A stretch of DNA of 64,000 bases. Origin: Ophiobolus disseminans (taxonomy: Eukaryota; Ascomycota; Dothideomycetes; Pleosporales; Phaeosphaeriaceae). The stretch covers positions 1,457,491 through 1,521,490 of the forward strand of contig MU006221.1 in NCBI GenBank assembly GCA_010093685.1, written 5' to 3'. The stretch's first letter is position 1; every line of letters starts with the position of its first letter. Shown piece by piece: positions 23,290-34,692 of the stretch. Below the pieces are notes generated by a model. It was not told the DNA's origin. It ran no database searches and saw only the letters and a list, made by a program, of their open reading frames with translations. A program made the translations under genes and the position numbers.

Positions 23290-23884
23290 ATGCTCGCCCT
23301 CCACCCCACCCACCCCCAAAAATGCACCCCAAACCTCCTCCCCGCACGCGTCCACCACTCAGGCCCCATCAACGACGCCCCGCGCTACTGGAAGCCCGAG
23401 ACGGATGAGAAAGGTACCTACACACCCACACACTCCACACGCCGTGAAGATATCCTAGACATGGATTATGTTCATATAGGAGCTGACACGATGTGTAATA
23501 GGAACGCAACACGTCTACTTCCGCGGCCGCCATTTCCATGGCTCGGTGTTGCAAGTGCCGGAGGGCTATGTTGGCGCGGTGGTGAATGTTACAGATAAAT
23601 GCCTTCCTACGACGCAAACACAAAATCCTGCACAGCCGCGCGACTCCGCAGAAGACGAGGAGGAGGAGGAGGAGGAGCAAGACGAAGAAGCGCAAGAAAC
23701 CGTCAAGATTGCGGAAATAGTTGGAGAATTTGATGGCTTGGTGGTGTGGGAACATGGCGGCAAGGTGGATGAGGGAAGGGATGCCTATGTGAGGGGCGTG
23801 GGGGAGTGGGTTGGGTGGGCGGAGAGTATGCATGTTGATGGGGATGGGGAGGGGGAAGAGGATGAGGCAACAAATAAGGCTTGA
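23290..23884 (+). CDS. rnh203: ribonuclease H2 non-catalytic subunit C
   Basis: Exons 23290-23413 and 23502-23884 (intron 23414-23501, 88 nt) give 168 aa. RNase H2 removes ribonucleotides from DNA; this subunit (RNASEH2C/Rnh203) scaffolds the catalytic subunit A with B. The family core is visible once spliced: NLLPARVHHSGPINDAPRYW, then GTQHVYFRGRHFHGSVLQVP and EGYVGAVVNVTDK. A Glu-rich insert of about 15 residues follows (near residues 100-120), then VGEFDGLVVWEHG, typical of the C-terminal strand. Length is close to yeast and human homologues. The end is 315 bases from the convergent remodeler gene. Confidence 0.88.
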
Positions 23885-24199
23885 AGCGAGGCGATACATA
23901 TTCGATAGCAAAGCGTTGAAGATACCGCACAAAAGGCCAACAGTTGCATGAATTAGTGATATTATCTAGTGTGTGATTCAACATGCTGCCTATTGCAACT
24001 ATGAAGCATATTATTTCTTCTCAAATACCAGCCTCCAACGATATTCATGCGTCGAAACCGCATCCTGAGAGAAAAAAGGGGGTATACAATGCCATCCCAT
24101 CCTATCCCATACTCCCCGACTCAATACGCCAGATGCATCCATCCATCCGGCCCCAATCCAGCACCTCAAATCCCAAGCCCCCAATCCCATTCATCTCCC

Positions 24200-27100
24200 C
24201 TACTCAAACCCCTTCATAAGCAAATCCCCCCCCAAATTCCACACCCCAGCCTCAAGCCTCGCCTTCTTCTCGCCCCTCGACTCAAATGCCTCGCCATCGC
24301 TAACGCGCTTCTTGCCCTTATTCGTCTTCGGCGGCTCCATATACTTGGGCGTACTAACGCGCGAGCCCACGAGCGCAGGCGTGGGGAGCGATGTATCCGT
24401 AAGCGCAGGTGGCGAAGCAGTTGCGTCTTCGTCGTCGGTAAGTGGAAGCAAGATCCGAGCATCGTGGCTAGGGACCAGTTTATCTTGGATCTCCAATTCG
24501 CGTTGCTCAGCCTCGCGGGCCGCACGCCAAGCATCGTGCTGCTCCTTGTACGAAGACTCCATGCCCGCGATCCACTCGCGCTGCTCGTCGTGCTCCTCGG
24601 CCATGACGACGCAAGTCGGGCACTTGATGTAAAAACCGCCGTGCGTGGGTTCTTCGCCCAGGAGTTCGAATTCAGGCAGGTTGACGCCGATGAGCTCGGT
24701 TTTGTCCCAGTCGAGACAGTCTTCGCAGAAACCCTGTGGACACCAGCGGCAGCGGTAGATGAGGCCGCCGGCGTCAGTTGTGTTTTTGTTGCAGTCGGAG
24801 CAGGTGTGTTGGGAGCAAAAGAAGCCGCTAAAACCCTTGACTTTGGACTGGTATTCTGGTTCGAGACAGTCGTAATGGAAGGTGCGAGGACAGCTGCGGC
24901 ACTCGATCATGTGGCCTAGGTCTTCGCCTTCGAAGCATGCGAGGCAGACTTCTTCGTGCGTGAATTCTCGACGCTTGTCGCGCACAGGCTCCGCGAGGCG
25001 AGGATCTTTACCGGCCATGGTGGGGACCGCCTCCCAATCACCGCAGTTCATCGACTCTTTGTTAATAGCAAAGCCGTTAACCATGACTGTAGTGTTCTTG
25101 CCCTTGCGGCGGTCCTCGCGGGTGATGGTGTCGGGAAGGATGTTGGCTGAGGCCGCGGAAGCCTTACTGGCAAGCTGCTTCTGATAGCGTTTGCCGTCGA
25201 ACACGGCGCACTCGACGCGCTCCATGACTGAGAGCCACTTCTCTTCGTCGGCTTCAGAATTGACGACTTCACTGACAATATCGGTAGGGTTGTCACGACA
25301 CTTTTCCATCATCGTCTCGAGGTCCCAGGACACCATCTCGGTCGCATCGATATCCGGATGAGACAAGGTCTGCGCACCTCGACGAATGAGGGTCTTCAGC
25401 TGCCCGGTGTCCATCTGTGGCATGTCGTCTGCAAGTGAAGGACGGCCGGCAGTTTTGACTTTTGTTTTCGCTACCGCATTCTCGCTGTGAATGTTGCGCA
25501 TCGATTCCGTGATCTTGGCTGATAGGTATAGCTTCTTTCGAATTCGACCCATCATCTGTTCCTCAACGGTACCCTGCGTGCAAAGCTTGTAGATGGTCAC
25601 CTTCTTCGTCTGGCCAATGCGGTGAGCACGAGCCTCTGCCTGGAGAGTAATCTGCGGATTCCAGTCCTCGTCAAGGAAGATGACATCCTGCGCGCTCGTC
25701 AAGTTGATACCCAAGCCACCTGCACGGGTGGAAAGCAGCATGACCTTGTAGTCCGACGACTCCTGGTTGAAGAGTCGGATGTCGAGGTTGCGCTTTGCAC
25801 GTGCAGTGCTGCCATCCAGGCGCAGGAACTTGAAGCTCTGACCTTGGTTACTGATGAGAGCTAGCAAATCCTCGGTGTAGTCCAGGGTCTTGGTGAAGCC
25901 GGAGAATATCAAAACCTTCTTGCCCTGGTTGAGTACGGTGTGCTTGAGCAGCTTCTCGAGAAGGATGAACTTTCCAGAAGCGCGAATTATGTGGTCGCCC
26001 AGATAGTACGGGTCGGGAGCAACATCAGGTAGCAGATACGGATGGGAACAGCATTTCCGCAACTGCATGACCAGGTTCATCAGCTTCTGCCAGCCTGACT
26101 TGACGTCGGTACTGGCTTGCTCCTTTTCGATGCCCTGCTTCATAATGCTTGTCGTCTCGTCCCATTCGCCGAGATCGCCTTGAGCCGAGGCGTGAAGCTT
26201 CTGCACCTGCTCTAGCATCTGGTTCTCTTCCTTGTCCTGGCGAATTGCCACCTTCTCCTTGCTCTTCCCGTCCGCGAACAGCTCGGTCAACATAGCGTTG
26301 TCAACACGGGTAAGGAGGCGGGTGTACCAGAATCGCTGCATCGGGGTGAGGGGTACATAGAGTAGAACCTCTTCCTTTGGAGGAAGACCCAGATTGACGC
26401 CCGCGCTGTCCTTCATACGTCGAAGCATGATCAGCTCCAGCAGGCGCCGGGCATCGTCCATGGTTTGGCGGTTGACCTTGCCCTTGTTAAGGTCGAAGGA
26501 CTCCTTGAAGAGGGTCTCCGTGTTCTCAATGAACACATCGGGGTAGAGCCAAGTTAGCAGGGCCCACATTTCGGTGAGATTGTTCTGGAGCGGTGTTCCT
26601 GTGAGGATGAGACGGTGTTCGGCGCTGATGTTGCGCAATGCCAATGAGATCTGAGTGACACTCGACTTGATCTTGTGGCCTTCGTCGAGCACGCAGTATC
26701 GCCAAATGAACGAGGACTTGAACCACGACTGCTCCGAGGCGAAGGTGTCATACGTAGTGACGATGATCTTGTACGACGAAGACTCGAACTCAGTGGGCAT
26801 CTTGGATACCTTGAGGCCCGCTTTGCGTGATGCCTTGCGATCCTTTGCGTGTGAGGTTTCATTGCCTCTCAGATCCTCCATGCCCAGGGCGACCCTCTTC
26901 AGCCGTACTCGCTCGCTGGAAGCGCCATGGAAGCGGAGGACCTTCAGCTCCGGGACCCATTTCTGGGCTTCAGTAACCCAAGAATTGAGCACACTGAGGG
27001 GGGCAATGACCAGGTAAGGCCGGTTCTCTTCTGACACCACGCCGCTCACACGGTCTTGCTCTTCGAGATATTGAAAGAGAGACAGGGTCTGTAGCGTCTT

Positions 27101-27991
27101 GCCGAGGCCCATCTCGTCACCCAGGATGCCAGAGAAGCCGTTGTTGTATAGGTGAACGAGATAAGACAGACCAGAGAGCTGGTATGGCTTCATCGTGGCT
27201 GTAACTCCTCGCGGCTGCTCCGTGAGCTCCTCATACTCGACGATCGGCTGGGCTTTGTGGTGGGCGACCAGCTTTGTGATCTGGTTGCTCCTTGGAAGCA
27301 GCGGGAGGAAGTAGTCCTTGTTGGCGACTAGGAAGTTGTTCGACTTGGCCTTTGACTGGTGGGCGATGTCGTCGCGCAGGCGGTTGCGGGCGGAGTCGAG
27401 CTTCCTGGGCGGTGGTGCCCTGCGCTTCGCTGAGGGTGGAGAGGGCATCGTGTCCGACTCGAGAATGCGCGTCTTCCGGTCGCGAGTGCCGCGTCGCAGC
27501 GAGCTGTCCTTTTCGCGGTCCCTCTTGTGCTTCTCCATCTTGAGTTCCTCTGCCTTTGCGTGTATGCGCGCGCTGCCCCGTGGCTTGCGTGCCGACCGGG
27601 CCAACTCGTCCTCGCTTGAGTCTGATGCCTCTCGGGCCTGGTCCTCGAGACTCGACTCGGCGGCGCCTCGGGAAGCAGCCGACTTGCGTGTGGGCCTCGA
27701 TCGTGAAGGGCGGCCGTTGGAGACGGGCTCTGGTGTCTCGCTCGCCGACGGACTGGGGATCGCGTACTTGGGGGGTCGTTGCGTCCGTGAGGCGCGTTTT
27801 TCATCGTCGTGTGGAGCGATTGTCGCCGCTGGCTTGCTGTCTTGCTGCGAAGACACGCGACGCAGCTTCGTGGCCGAGTCTGCTGAACTGAGCGGGCTAA
27901 ACTGAGCGAGTAAATCCTGGTAGTCGCTGCCTCGCTTTTTGGGTGTAATGGGCAGAGGCGAGCCCAGCTGGATGACAGGGCGGTCGGCCAT
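24200..27991 (-). CDS. SNF2-family chromatin remodeling ATPase with C-terminal PHD/zinc fingers
   Basis: A single-exon gene of 1263 aa from ATG 27991 (a GTG-initiated extension is not used). A disordered, basic N-terminus (residues 1-200) precedes the SNF2 ATPase: Walker A DEMGLGKT near 290, DEGH box (LDEGHKIK) near 434, LTGTPLQNNLTEMWALL, then the second RecA lobe with VLIFSGFTKTLDYTEDLL near 695 and STRAGGLGINL...HRIGQTKKV near 790. The C-terminus (about 1015-1110) has a PHD-like Cys4HisCys3 finger (CLACFEGEDLGHMIECRSC, then FHYDCLEP) followed by CSDC..CRWCPQGFCEDC. This combination suggests a histone-reading remodeler. The subfamily is not settled: ISWI-like ATPase, or a Mit1-type SHREC remodeler given its divergent neighbour Clr2. 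Confidence 0.9.
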   Translation of the reverse strand: MADRPVIQLGSPLPITPKKRGSDYQDLLAQFSPLSSADSATKLRRVSSQQDSKPAATIAPHDDEKRASRTQRPPKYAIPSPSASETPEPVSNGRPSRSRPTRKSAASRGAAESSLEDQAREASDSSEDELARSARKPRGSARIHAKAEELKMEKHKRDREKDSSLRRGTRDRKTRILESDTMPSPPSAKRRAPPPRKLDSARNRLRDDIAHQSKAKSNNFLVANKDYFLPLLPRSNQITKLVAHHKAQPIVEYEELTEQPRGVTATMKPYQLSGLSYLVHLYNNGFSGILGDEMGLGKTLQTLSLFQYLEEQDRVSGVVSEENRPYLVIAPLSVLNSWVTEAQKWVPELKVLRFHGASSERVRLKRVALGMEDLRGNETSHAKDRKASRKAGLKVSKMPTEFESSSYKIIVTTYDTFASEQSWFKSSFIWRYCVLDEGHKIKSSVTQISLALRNISAEHRLILTGTPLQNNLTEMWALLTWLYPDVFIENTETLFKESFDLNKGKVNRQTMDDARRLLELIMLRRMKDSAGVNLGLPPKEEVLLYVPLTPMQRFWYTRLLTRVDNAMLTELFADGKSKEKVAIRQDKEENQMLEQVQKLHASAQGDLGEWDETTSIMKQGIEKEQASTDVKSGWQKLMNLVMQLRKCCSHPYLLPDVAPDPYYLGDHIIRASGKFILLEKLLKHTVLNQGKKVLIFSGFTKTLDYTEDLLALISNQGQSFKFLRLDGSTARAKRNLDIRLFNQESSDYKVMLLSTRAGGLGINLTSAQDVIFLDEDWNPQITLQAEARAHRIGQTKKVTIYKLCTQGTVEEQMMGRIRKKLYLSAKITESMRNIHSENAVAKTKVKTAGRPSLADDMPQMDTGQLKTLIRRGAQTLSHPDIDATEMVSWDLETMMEKCRDNPTDIVSEVVNSEADEEKWLSVMERVECAVFDGKRYQKQLASKASAASANILPDTITREDRRKGKNTTVMVNGFAINKESMNCGDWEAVPTMAGKDPRLAEPVRDKRREFTHEEVCLACFEGEDLGHMIECRSCPRTFHYDCLEPEYQSKVKGFSGFFCSQHTCSDCNKNTTDAGGLIYRCRWCPQGFCEDCLDWDKTELIGVNLPEFELLGEEPTHGGFYIKCPTCVVMAEEHDEQREWIAGMESSYKEQHDAWRAAREAEQRELEIQDKLVPSHDARILLPLTDDEDATASPPALTDTSLPTPALVGSRVSTPKYMEPPKTNKGKKRVSDGEAFESRGEKKARLEAGVWNLGGDLLMKGFE

Positions 27992-28397
27992 CGTGGCGGG
28001 TTCTGCGGGCTGCAAAGTCGAGGTCACAAAGGAATTTGTCGAGGGGAGGGGGAACGTGGAGGCGGATTCCAGGGTGAATGCGCGTCTTATGCTAGCACAT
28101 TGCGTGAGATGCAGCCGGGGGTTATTGGGGAAAGCGAGGATGAGGAAGGCAGCCGGCTGTGCAACAACAAACGCGATTAGGCTAGAATGTCAGACCAGCG
28201 CGTTGATGGTGTTCACGGTGAAGTGAACCCCTTTGCGTTCGGGGAGTGCTAGGCTGCCTGTCGCGCCACATCCCTGCAAATCGCGTCGAGGCGGATCAAT
28301 TAAACAAACGCGCCTCGCCGCTGCCACTTGCACTTGCATGTGCTAACTCAGCCAGTCGTCCACCCCACCCGCTCTGCCCAGGGCTGCAGCCGACACC
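27992..28397. promoter_or_regulatory. divergent promoter between remodeler and Clr2 genes
   Basis: 406 GC-rich bases separate the two start codons, so one bidirectional promoter probably serves both. No TATA element was recognised. Confidence 0.5.
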
Positions 28398-30371
28398 ATG
28401 ACGCAGCCACTGACAACCTTCTGGCCCATCTTCGCAGTCAAGTCGGACGGCCACGATGTCGTCAACCAGAAGGGCCGCGTCGTGCGGAATGGTCCGACGC
28501 AGGAACAGCTGGACCGCACCCCCAACGACCAGGGCCAGTGCGACTTCTACCGCCTGATCGAGAAAGATGACCCCAAGCACATGGACTGGCGCAAGAAGCT
28601 GGGGGGCATGCTGCTGCGCGAGATTGGCGGCAAGCAGCACGAAGACAAGTGGCAGCAGACGATACTGTGGGACTTTCCCGAGAACTACAAGCTGTACGAG
28701 CACATCAAGACCAAGGCGGATGGCCAGGCGAAGACGGTCAAGAACCACTCGGGCGGCGGCCACGACAGACAGGACGCCTACCTCTACGGCTACCCCAAGG
28801 GCCCGCGAAAGCGCTACAGGAGCCCCGGCGACTTCTTCCCGCACCTGCTCTGGCTGTCCACCGACGAGAACAACGACTACCAGAACTGCACCTGCAAGAT
28901 GTGCTCGCCCGTCCAGCTCGAGGTGGAGAGACCGGCTATGAAGACCGACGTCACCATCAAGAGGGAAGGAGGGCCCAGCGTAAACACCTCGGGCCCGATC
29001 GTCATGGGACGCAACCCTATCGTCTCCATACCGGCGCAGAGAGCTGTGTCAGGCCCGCCTACTCAGAGCCCTGCTATGAAGCCCGCTACACCTGCGCCTG
29101 CACCCACACCCGCACTCGCACTCAGTCAGCCACCCAACGCCCAGCAGATCCGAGCACCTGCCGTGCTTCAGTCCTCGCCCCTTCCGCAACCGCGCGGCGG
29201 AGAGCAGCTCACCGACAGCCGCTACGGCCAGTTCATATGCCGCACAGGCGAGGTTGTCTGGTTTTTCCGCCCAAAGACCTCGGCATGGGGTCTGGGGCTG
29301 GTGGTGAGGCGGTGGACGGTGAAAGACAACTCGGGCGGCAAGGCATATTTGGTCCAGCCGCTGTCACATCCATACGACCACGCGATGCCCGAGGTCGTCA
29401 CGGCAGACGAGCATCTGAAGCCCTGGCTTGCATGGTCCGCGCCCTCCTGCACCTTCCCCTACCTCCAGCAGAATCCGCAGTTGAGATACGACCAGGTCGA
29501 CTGGAACATGCTCCTGTCGGGTCGCTATGGTCAGGGTATTGCCGATGTCGATGCCTCCATCATGGCCGCCAAAGCAATCGACACCACCTACACCCCCTTC
29601 GAGCGCCTAAAGACAGTTCCCCTCGCGTCCGGTGAGGACCGACACTACAACGGCATCTACCTCGGCGCAGAGAAAATGTGGCGAGGCGACCCCGTTCGAA
29701 TACGCATCGGCCAAGGAATTGACCTCCTGGTCATCACCGACATTGTCGAGCGCGTCACCGCAGCCCCCGCCCAAACCAAGACGCCCACCCAGCCTTCCTC
29801 ACAAGTCTGGGTCACAGGCGACATCTACAGCTACTCCACCATGCCCGCCCCGGACCCCTCCAAACTTCCCACGCCCCCCTCCGCCACAAACTCAAACATC
29901 CCCATCCGCATGCGCGAAGATATGGCCTGGCGCAACCACATGCTCGTCCCCCTAAGCCAAACCCTCGCCTGGTGGCGCCTCATCTCCACCGCATCCCGCA
30001 TCGACATGGCCGACATCAAAGGCCGCTGGTACGAAACCAGCCTCCTCTTCGAAGAGTCGTTCGCCAAAGCGGTTAAAAACAACGAGGGCGGAAACGGCAT
30101 CTGGATGAACGCACGCGGCGACGCTACAGCTGTCGGACGCAGTACAGGTTCTCCGCGCCCGGATCGCATCGCTGCGTTTGGCAGTGCGCTTCCCAAGGGC
30201 ACACAGATTGTTGATGGCCTCGAGGCGCCTAGCGCGACTGGGGCGCTGGATATTGGCATTGGCACGAGCGCGCCTGAGGCGGCGTTTTCGTTGGACGATT
30301 TTATGAATGTCGAGCATTTGGATGATGCGGGGGGTGTTGGGGTGGATTTTGAACATGATTTTCGTTTCTAA
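28398..30371 (+). CDS. clr2: Clr2-type transcriptional silencing protein
   Basis: Single exon, 657 aa, ATG in context GACACCATG. In fission yeast Clr2 belongs to SHREC with Clr1, the deacetylase Clr3 and the remodeler Mit1, and acts in heterochromatin silencing (family knowledge). The N-terminal Clr2 domain is clear: LTTFWPIFAVKSDG, CDFYRLIEKDDPKHMDWRKK, LWDFPENYKLYEHI, GGGHDRQDAYLYGYPKGPRK, FFPHLLWLSTDE and a CTCKMC cysteine pair (residues 1-175). A Pro/Ala-rich linker (about 180-270) leads to the second conserved part starting RYGQFICRTGEVVWF and continuing through the LLVITDIVERV segment and MAWRNHMLVPL. The acidic C-terminal tail ends DFEHDFRF. The third-codon positions are strongly C/G, as in the neighbouring remodeler. 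Confidence 0.9.
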   Translation: MTQPLTTFWPIFAVKSDGHDVVNQKGRVVRNGPTQEQLDRTPNDQGQCDFYRLIEKDDPKHMDWRKKLGGMLLREIGGKQHEDKWQQTILWDFPENYKLYEHIKTKADGQAKTVKNHSGGGHDRQDAYLYGYPKGPRKRYRSPGDFFPHLLWLSTDENNDYQNCTCKMCSPVQLEVERPAMKTDVTIKREGGPSVNTSGPIVMGRNPIVSIPAQRAVSGPPTQSPAMKPATPAPAPTPALALSQPPNAQQIRAPAVLQSSPLPQPRGGEQLTDSRYGQFICRTGEVVWFFRPKTSAWGLGLVVRRWTVKDNSGGKAYLVQPLSHPYDHAMPEVVTADEHLKPWLAWSAPSCTFPYLQQNPQLRYDQVDWNMLLSGRYGQGIADVDASIMAAKAIDTTYTPFERLKTVPLASGEDRHYNGIYLGAEKMWRGDPVRIRIGQGIDLLVITDIVERVTAAPAQTKTPTQPSSQVWVTGDIYSYSTMPAPDPSKLPTPPSATNSNIPIRMREDMAWRNHMLVPLSQTLAWWRLISTASRIDMADIKGRWYETSLLFEESFAKAVKNNEGGNGIWMNARGDATAVGRSTGSPRPDRIAAFGSALPKGTQIVDGLEAPSATGALDIGIGTSAPEAAFSLDDFMNVEHLDDAGGVGVDFEHDFRF

Positions 30372-31641
30372 AAGACGGTGGAGGGGGAGTGTATTATAGT
30401 CGCGTGTGGGAACGCATAAGCATTTTCGGGGCGTTTGGGGGATGGGCGTGTTATACCCAGAAAAGAAGCATTTTTTCGCGCTGATGCGAATGTTGGAATT
30501 CATTGTTGTTAACTTGAATGACTTACTGGCATGTTATTCAAGCTGTTGTATCTCGTGTACCAGCACATTTCCAGCTCTTTGCTGCCATCCATCCACTCTT
30601 ATCATCGCAGACCAAAACATCCCACCTGGCCCATACTAGCTCACAGACATGGCTAGTCACTCGCTACCTACACTCGCACCGCATCTCTCGTCTTGGTATA
30701 CTCCGTCCCAGCGCCGGAGCCGGGGTACAAGAGAGGAGCGAGCACGGAGCCATGTGTGTCTGGACGAGTACGCAACGATACGTTCAGGGCATGCATGTGG
30801 TCGGTGGATGTGTACGAGCCAAGCGTCACAATCGTTGGAGGCGGAGGTAGGGAACACTTCCATGGTGGTAGGGTGTTCATTCTATGAAGAGAGATATTGA
30901 CGCTGTGTTGAGCAGATGTTCTGGATGGAGGTGAGCGGACTTGAGCGAGTTGGTTGGGCTCGGTGGGGACGGGGTGGAATGCGTATGTAGTCAAGTTGAG
31001 TGAGTGAGTCACTGGGCGCTTGGGCTTGATGGGGTGGGGTGGGATGGGGATGTGATAGCGGGCTGGGAAGTACTGCATCGGACATGTGCATGGGTGCTTC
31101 GACTGAAGGTGTCGGGTAGCTTGTGCTGTCGAGAGGTACGACTGCGTGACTGCTAGACGATCAAGTGTCGCTTTCGTGCGTCTTGTTTCGTGTATGTGGT
31201 CGTCGATATCTGGGGTTTTGACGTAGGAGCGTTTGGCGCCTGTGTCATTGGTTCCTTCGCGGTGTTTGCACGAATGTTGTGTCGGTTACTGTTCGCCTGG
31301 TGTCGCGTTCCTGAACTCTCGGTACGGGCGAAGTGCTGGAAACGTGCGTGTGTAAGTGTTGTTAGTTCTCTGGGTGGGTAATTGATTTGGTGATATTTGA
31401 CGTGTTTGCGTACTAAAACATCGTTCTGTGGCAGTCTTGCGTGGTCGCAAAGTTGGGCTTGACTGATTGAGATTCGTCCATTACTGTTCATAGGTTCTGG
31501 AGGCTCTCGTTGCATTTCGTAAGCGAATTGTACATAATTTGGAGCAACATGACTTTCACTCACGTAAGTGAAAGTGATTGCTGCAGTCGATGGGCAGCAA
31601 ATGTCGTGCGGTAAACATTCACAGGCTGTGCCGCGGCATCG
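30372..31641. other. 1.27-kb intergenic region, nothing recognised
   Basis: Only short overlapping frames on both strands. It lies between the ends of the Clr2 and HET genes, so both 3' UTRs belong here. No RNA gene or repeat was identified. Confidence 0.4.
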
Positions 31642-33679
31642 TTACGCGACGGTAACGACTCTTTCTTCCCCGTGATCTCGAAACGCTGCAATCACGCCTC
31701 CATTTTCAGTCCTTGCACATCCCACGCGCTCATATGTTCCATCTCTATCCTCCAACTTCTTCAGCCCCAGGAAAAACATCGCCTTTGGTATCGCGCTCTG
31801 TAGTTCCACCATCTGCATCAACAAAATTTCCGTCTGCGTTGTCGCGTTTGTGGATATATCGGGATACCACTCGCCTGGCCCAACGTGCAATCCTGACGTC
31901 AAACGAACGCAATTTGCTGGACAGAAGTTCTCATTGATGCCTCTATAGCCGACCGTAGCGGGTATGCACCGCCCTTGGAGTACGAGGCTGCCGCCGATGA
32001 TTTCCCCGCGCGGGTCGAGGCCTGCGGGTATCGTGGACGCGGAGAGAATGGATGCGACTTCGTCCGTTACGCTGATGAGGCCTGGCCACCATTCGATCCA
32101 ACCGTGTATGGACGGCCAGGACCAAGTCGGCGCGCGATATTTATTGGGCCGATTGCCGAAGAGTTCGCTGCGCCATAGCAGGCTTTGGAGAAGGTTCTTT
32201 TCCCATAGGCCGGCTAGATACACACTCTTCACTGTCTGTTGGTACATGGTCGCTATGCCTTGCAGGGCGGGCAGTGTGTCTGTCTGGAAGGTGAGGTTCA
32301 GGCGGGTGTAGCGTTTGACGAGGTGTTGCCACTTATACCAGTCGTTCACTTGTGTAGAGACTATATGATCCGGGTATGGCGAGATGTCAGGTTTTGGCAT
32401 TTCGGAGAAACTGCGTTGTGGCCATTGGTCGCCGCACTCGCAGCACTGCGTGACGCGGCATTCCCAGTAGAGCTCGGATTCCGCGAATGATACGACGCGT
32501 GGGGACAGGATGCGTTCTTGGAAGTACCATGCGCGTTGCATGAGAGGGAGAACTCCGGCTATGAAGGCTAAGTGATCGCGCTGGGGTTGGACGTAGATTG
32601 TGTAAGGAGCTTGATCGTCACTCCGCTGTGATTGGTATGTAAAGTATCGCTCTGGGCCATCTGGCTTGTATAGACCTTCAGTAGGATTCTTGGATGCTGC
32701 AGCTGCGAATGTAATATACGAGTTAGCGTAGATGGAAGCCATCTTGCTGCCTTCATGACGCTAGAAGGGTAAATATAAAATCAGTGCTGGCCTCAATCTC
32801 GATCGCAGATAGATTTTCTTACCCAGTCGCCAAGATCATCTTGGATGATACACAGGCTATCTATCCAAAGGTAACGAATACCGATACGCTTGGTGAGTTC
32901 GATCGCGTGTTTGAATGTCGTAGGCAGATCGTCCCAGGGTATGTGATGCTGATAACTGGTGTAGGTCGATGTTGTTGTGCACAACACAGATAGTCCTCCC
33001 CAGCAGTGGCTTAAGCATGCATACCGACCTTCATCGTACACATCTGTGACGCGCAGCCGAAGTTTGCCCTCGCCCGAAACATCTATGACCCTTGTTGGAA
33101 GAGCTTGGTGGGCGAGATCTAGTTGGCAGCGCTCATGACCATTCTTGCAGGTTTCTAGCCATTGAGTTATACGCTGCGCCGCAGCATCTGGATTTCGAAC
33201 GCCACGGGGCTCGACTGTGATTGAGGGCCATGGACATGCGCGATCTTCAACTATTAGCTGATGCCTCGATCTACACATACATGTCCAAACACGATATCCT
33301 TACTTTCATCTGTGCTGATATCAATCAGATCAAACTCTCGAAGTTCGTCCCTCGGTTTTTTTCGAAAGTACTCCATCGTCAATCGACCATTTCTGGCCTT
33401 GGAAAGCTGTATCCCAACGTCGTGGATCTCGAGATCCCCCGCGGCCTGAACGAACGGATCAACAGCTTTACGCAGCATAATACATGATGGACACGTCAAC
33501 GATGCTGGGCACGTGAAGTCCATGTTGATTCTGGGATTGAACGAGGGCGGAAATATGAGGTTACAGCACGCCTCGCACTGGAGGGAGGCGACTTGTTGGC
33601 GTGGGGAATCCCCGTCCCAACGCCAAAAGAGGCCTTTCGATATCGCCGATTTGGATTCAACATTCCTGGATGGCGCCAT
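31642..33679 (-). CDS. HET-domain (heterokaryon incompatibility-type) protein
   Basis: Exons 33679-33304, 33214-32823 and 32760-31642 with introns of 89 and 62 nt give 628 aa. HET proteins trigger or modulate allorecognition cell death in filamentous ascomycetes (family knowledge). The domain starts at YACLSHCWGG (near residue 190) and continues through TTFKHAIELTKRIGIRYLWI, DSLCIIQDD and, across intron 2, SKMASIYANSYITFAAAAS. The downstream part carries MQRAWYFQERILSPRVVSF and the ECGDQ segment usual in this class. The N-terminus has a zinc-ribbon-like CEACCNL...CPSC arrangement seen in many HET proteins before the domain. The 62-nt intron restores the motif, and without it the frame stops after DWVRKS. 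Self or non-self partner cannot be inferred. Confidence 0.88.
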
Positions 33680-34692
33680 AATGGTGACCTTTGTTGGTGA
33701 CAGCGACGCGGTCGGGCATCGTTTTGGATGCCTGCGTTACCGTAGTGGTGAGACTAATGAGTGCACGTCGTCGTGCGGCTGAGCCGAGGCTGCTTCCAAG
33801 CCACATACAGCGTGACAGCCTTGGGAGCATGTACATACTTGAGAGCAAATACTCATAGTAGAAATATAAATCGGTAAACGCAGATAATGTTAGTTCTCGT
33901 GGGCGCACCATTGAGATGTCGTCAATTGCGAATTGCGCCCGAGCAACTTCCTTTCATGCGCCGGACTGGAATGCCCGGACACCGCCTGCCTGGATGGCAT
34001 CGAATAAGATGTGCAAACATTGAAAAGGTGCTCTTGTACTTCGAAAGGAAAATATTCTCTTTCGCCTGATGGTTGTATGATGACTGCGAAGTTGAGAGCG
34101 GGTGTCGCATCCCTGAGGTCGCTTCACCGCCAAGAAAACCTTGACCAATGCAAAACCAAACCTCAAGAGCTTCGCAACGATATTATCTCTACTAACTTTC
34201 AACACGCGCAATGCATAGTGAAGGCTCGGACACATCCAAGGCACACAAACGCAAATCTGCGTGGCGTCCAGAGTGCTTCCGTACACACAATGCGTGAGCA
34301 CGTGACAAGCGAACAGCGCCGACCCCAGCTGCTGGCGTGTCGGGTCACACATAGAAGCAAGGACCGGAGTTATACACTGAAAAGAGCTCAGACACATGGC
34401 GTCGCCGGTGAGGCTGTTTCGATGGAGCACACAATCTCACTCAGCCCTCAAGTGACTTTTCCCCTCGCACCCAAGAGTGGATTTCTGAGTGCCGGAATGC
34501 CACCCATGTCTGCTACAAACACAACCCATGCAAGGGTCCAACTCTCAAGCCGTCAAATACCCACAGAGTCAAACGAGAGACTTTGGTCCTCAAATATCGA
34601 CCCCCAGAGTCGTGCTTCCTACCTTACCACACTCCACTGAAGGTACACTGTCGTTTCCAACACCACTCTCACCCTTGGCCACCTCAGGCGCA
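33680..34692. promoter_or_regulatory. divergent upstream region of HET and transporter genes
   Basis: About 1 kb with no supported gene; ORF 34011-34640 lacks family features and overlaps the transporter leader. Presumably two promoters. Confidence 0.4.
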
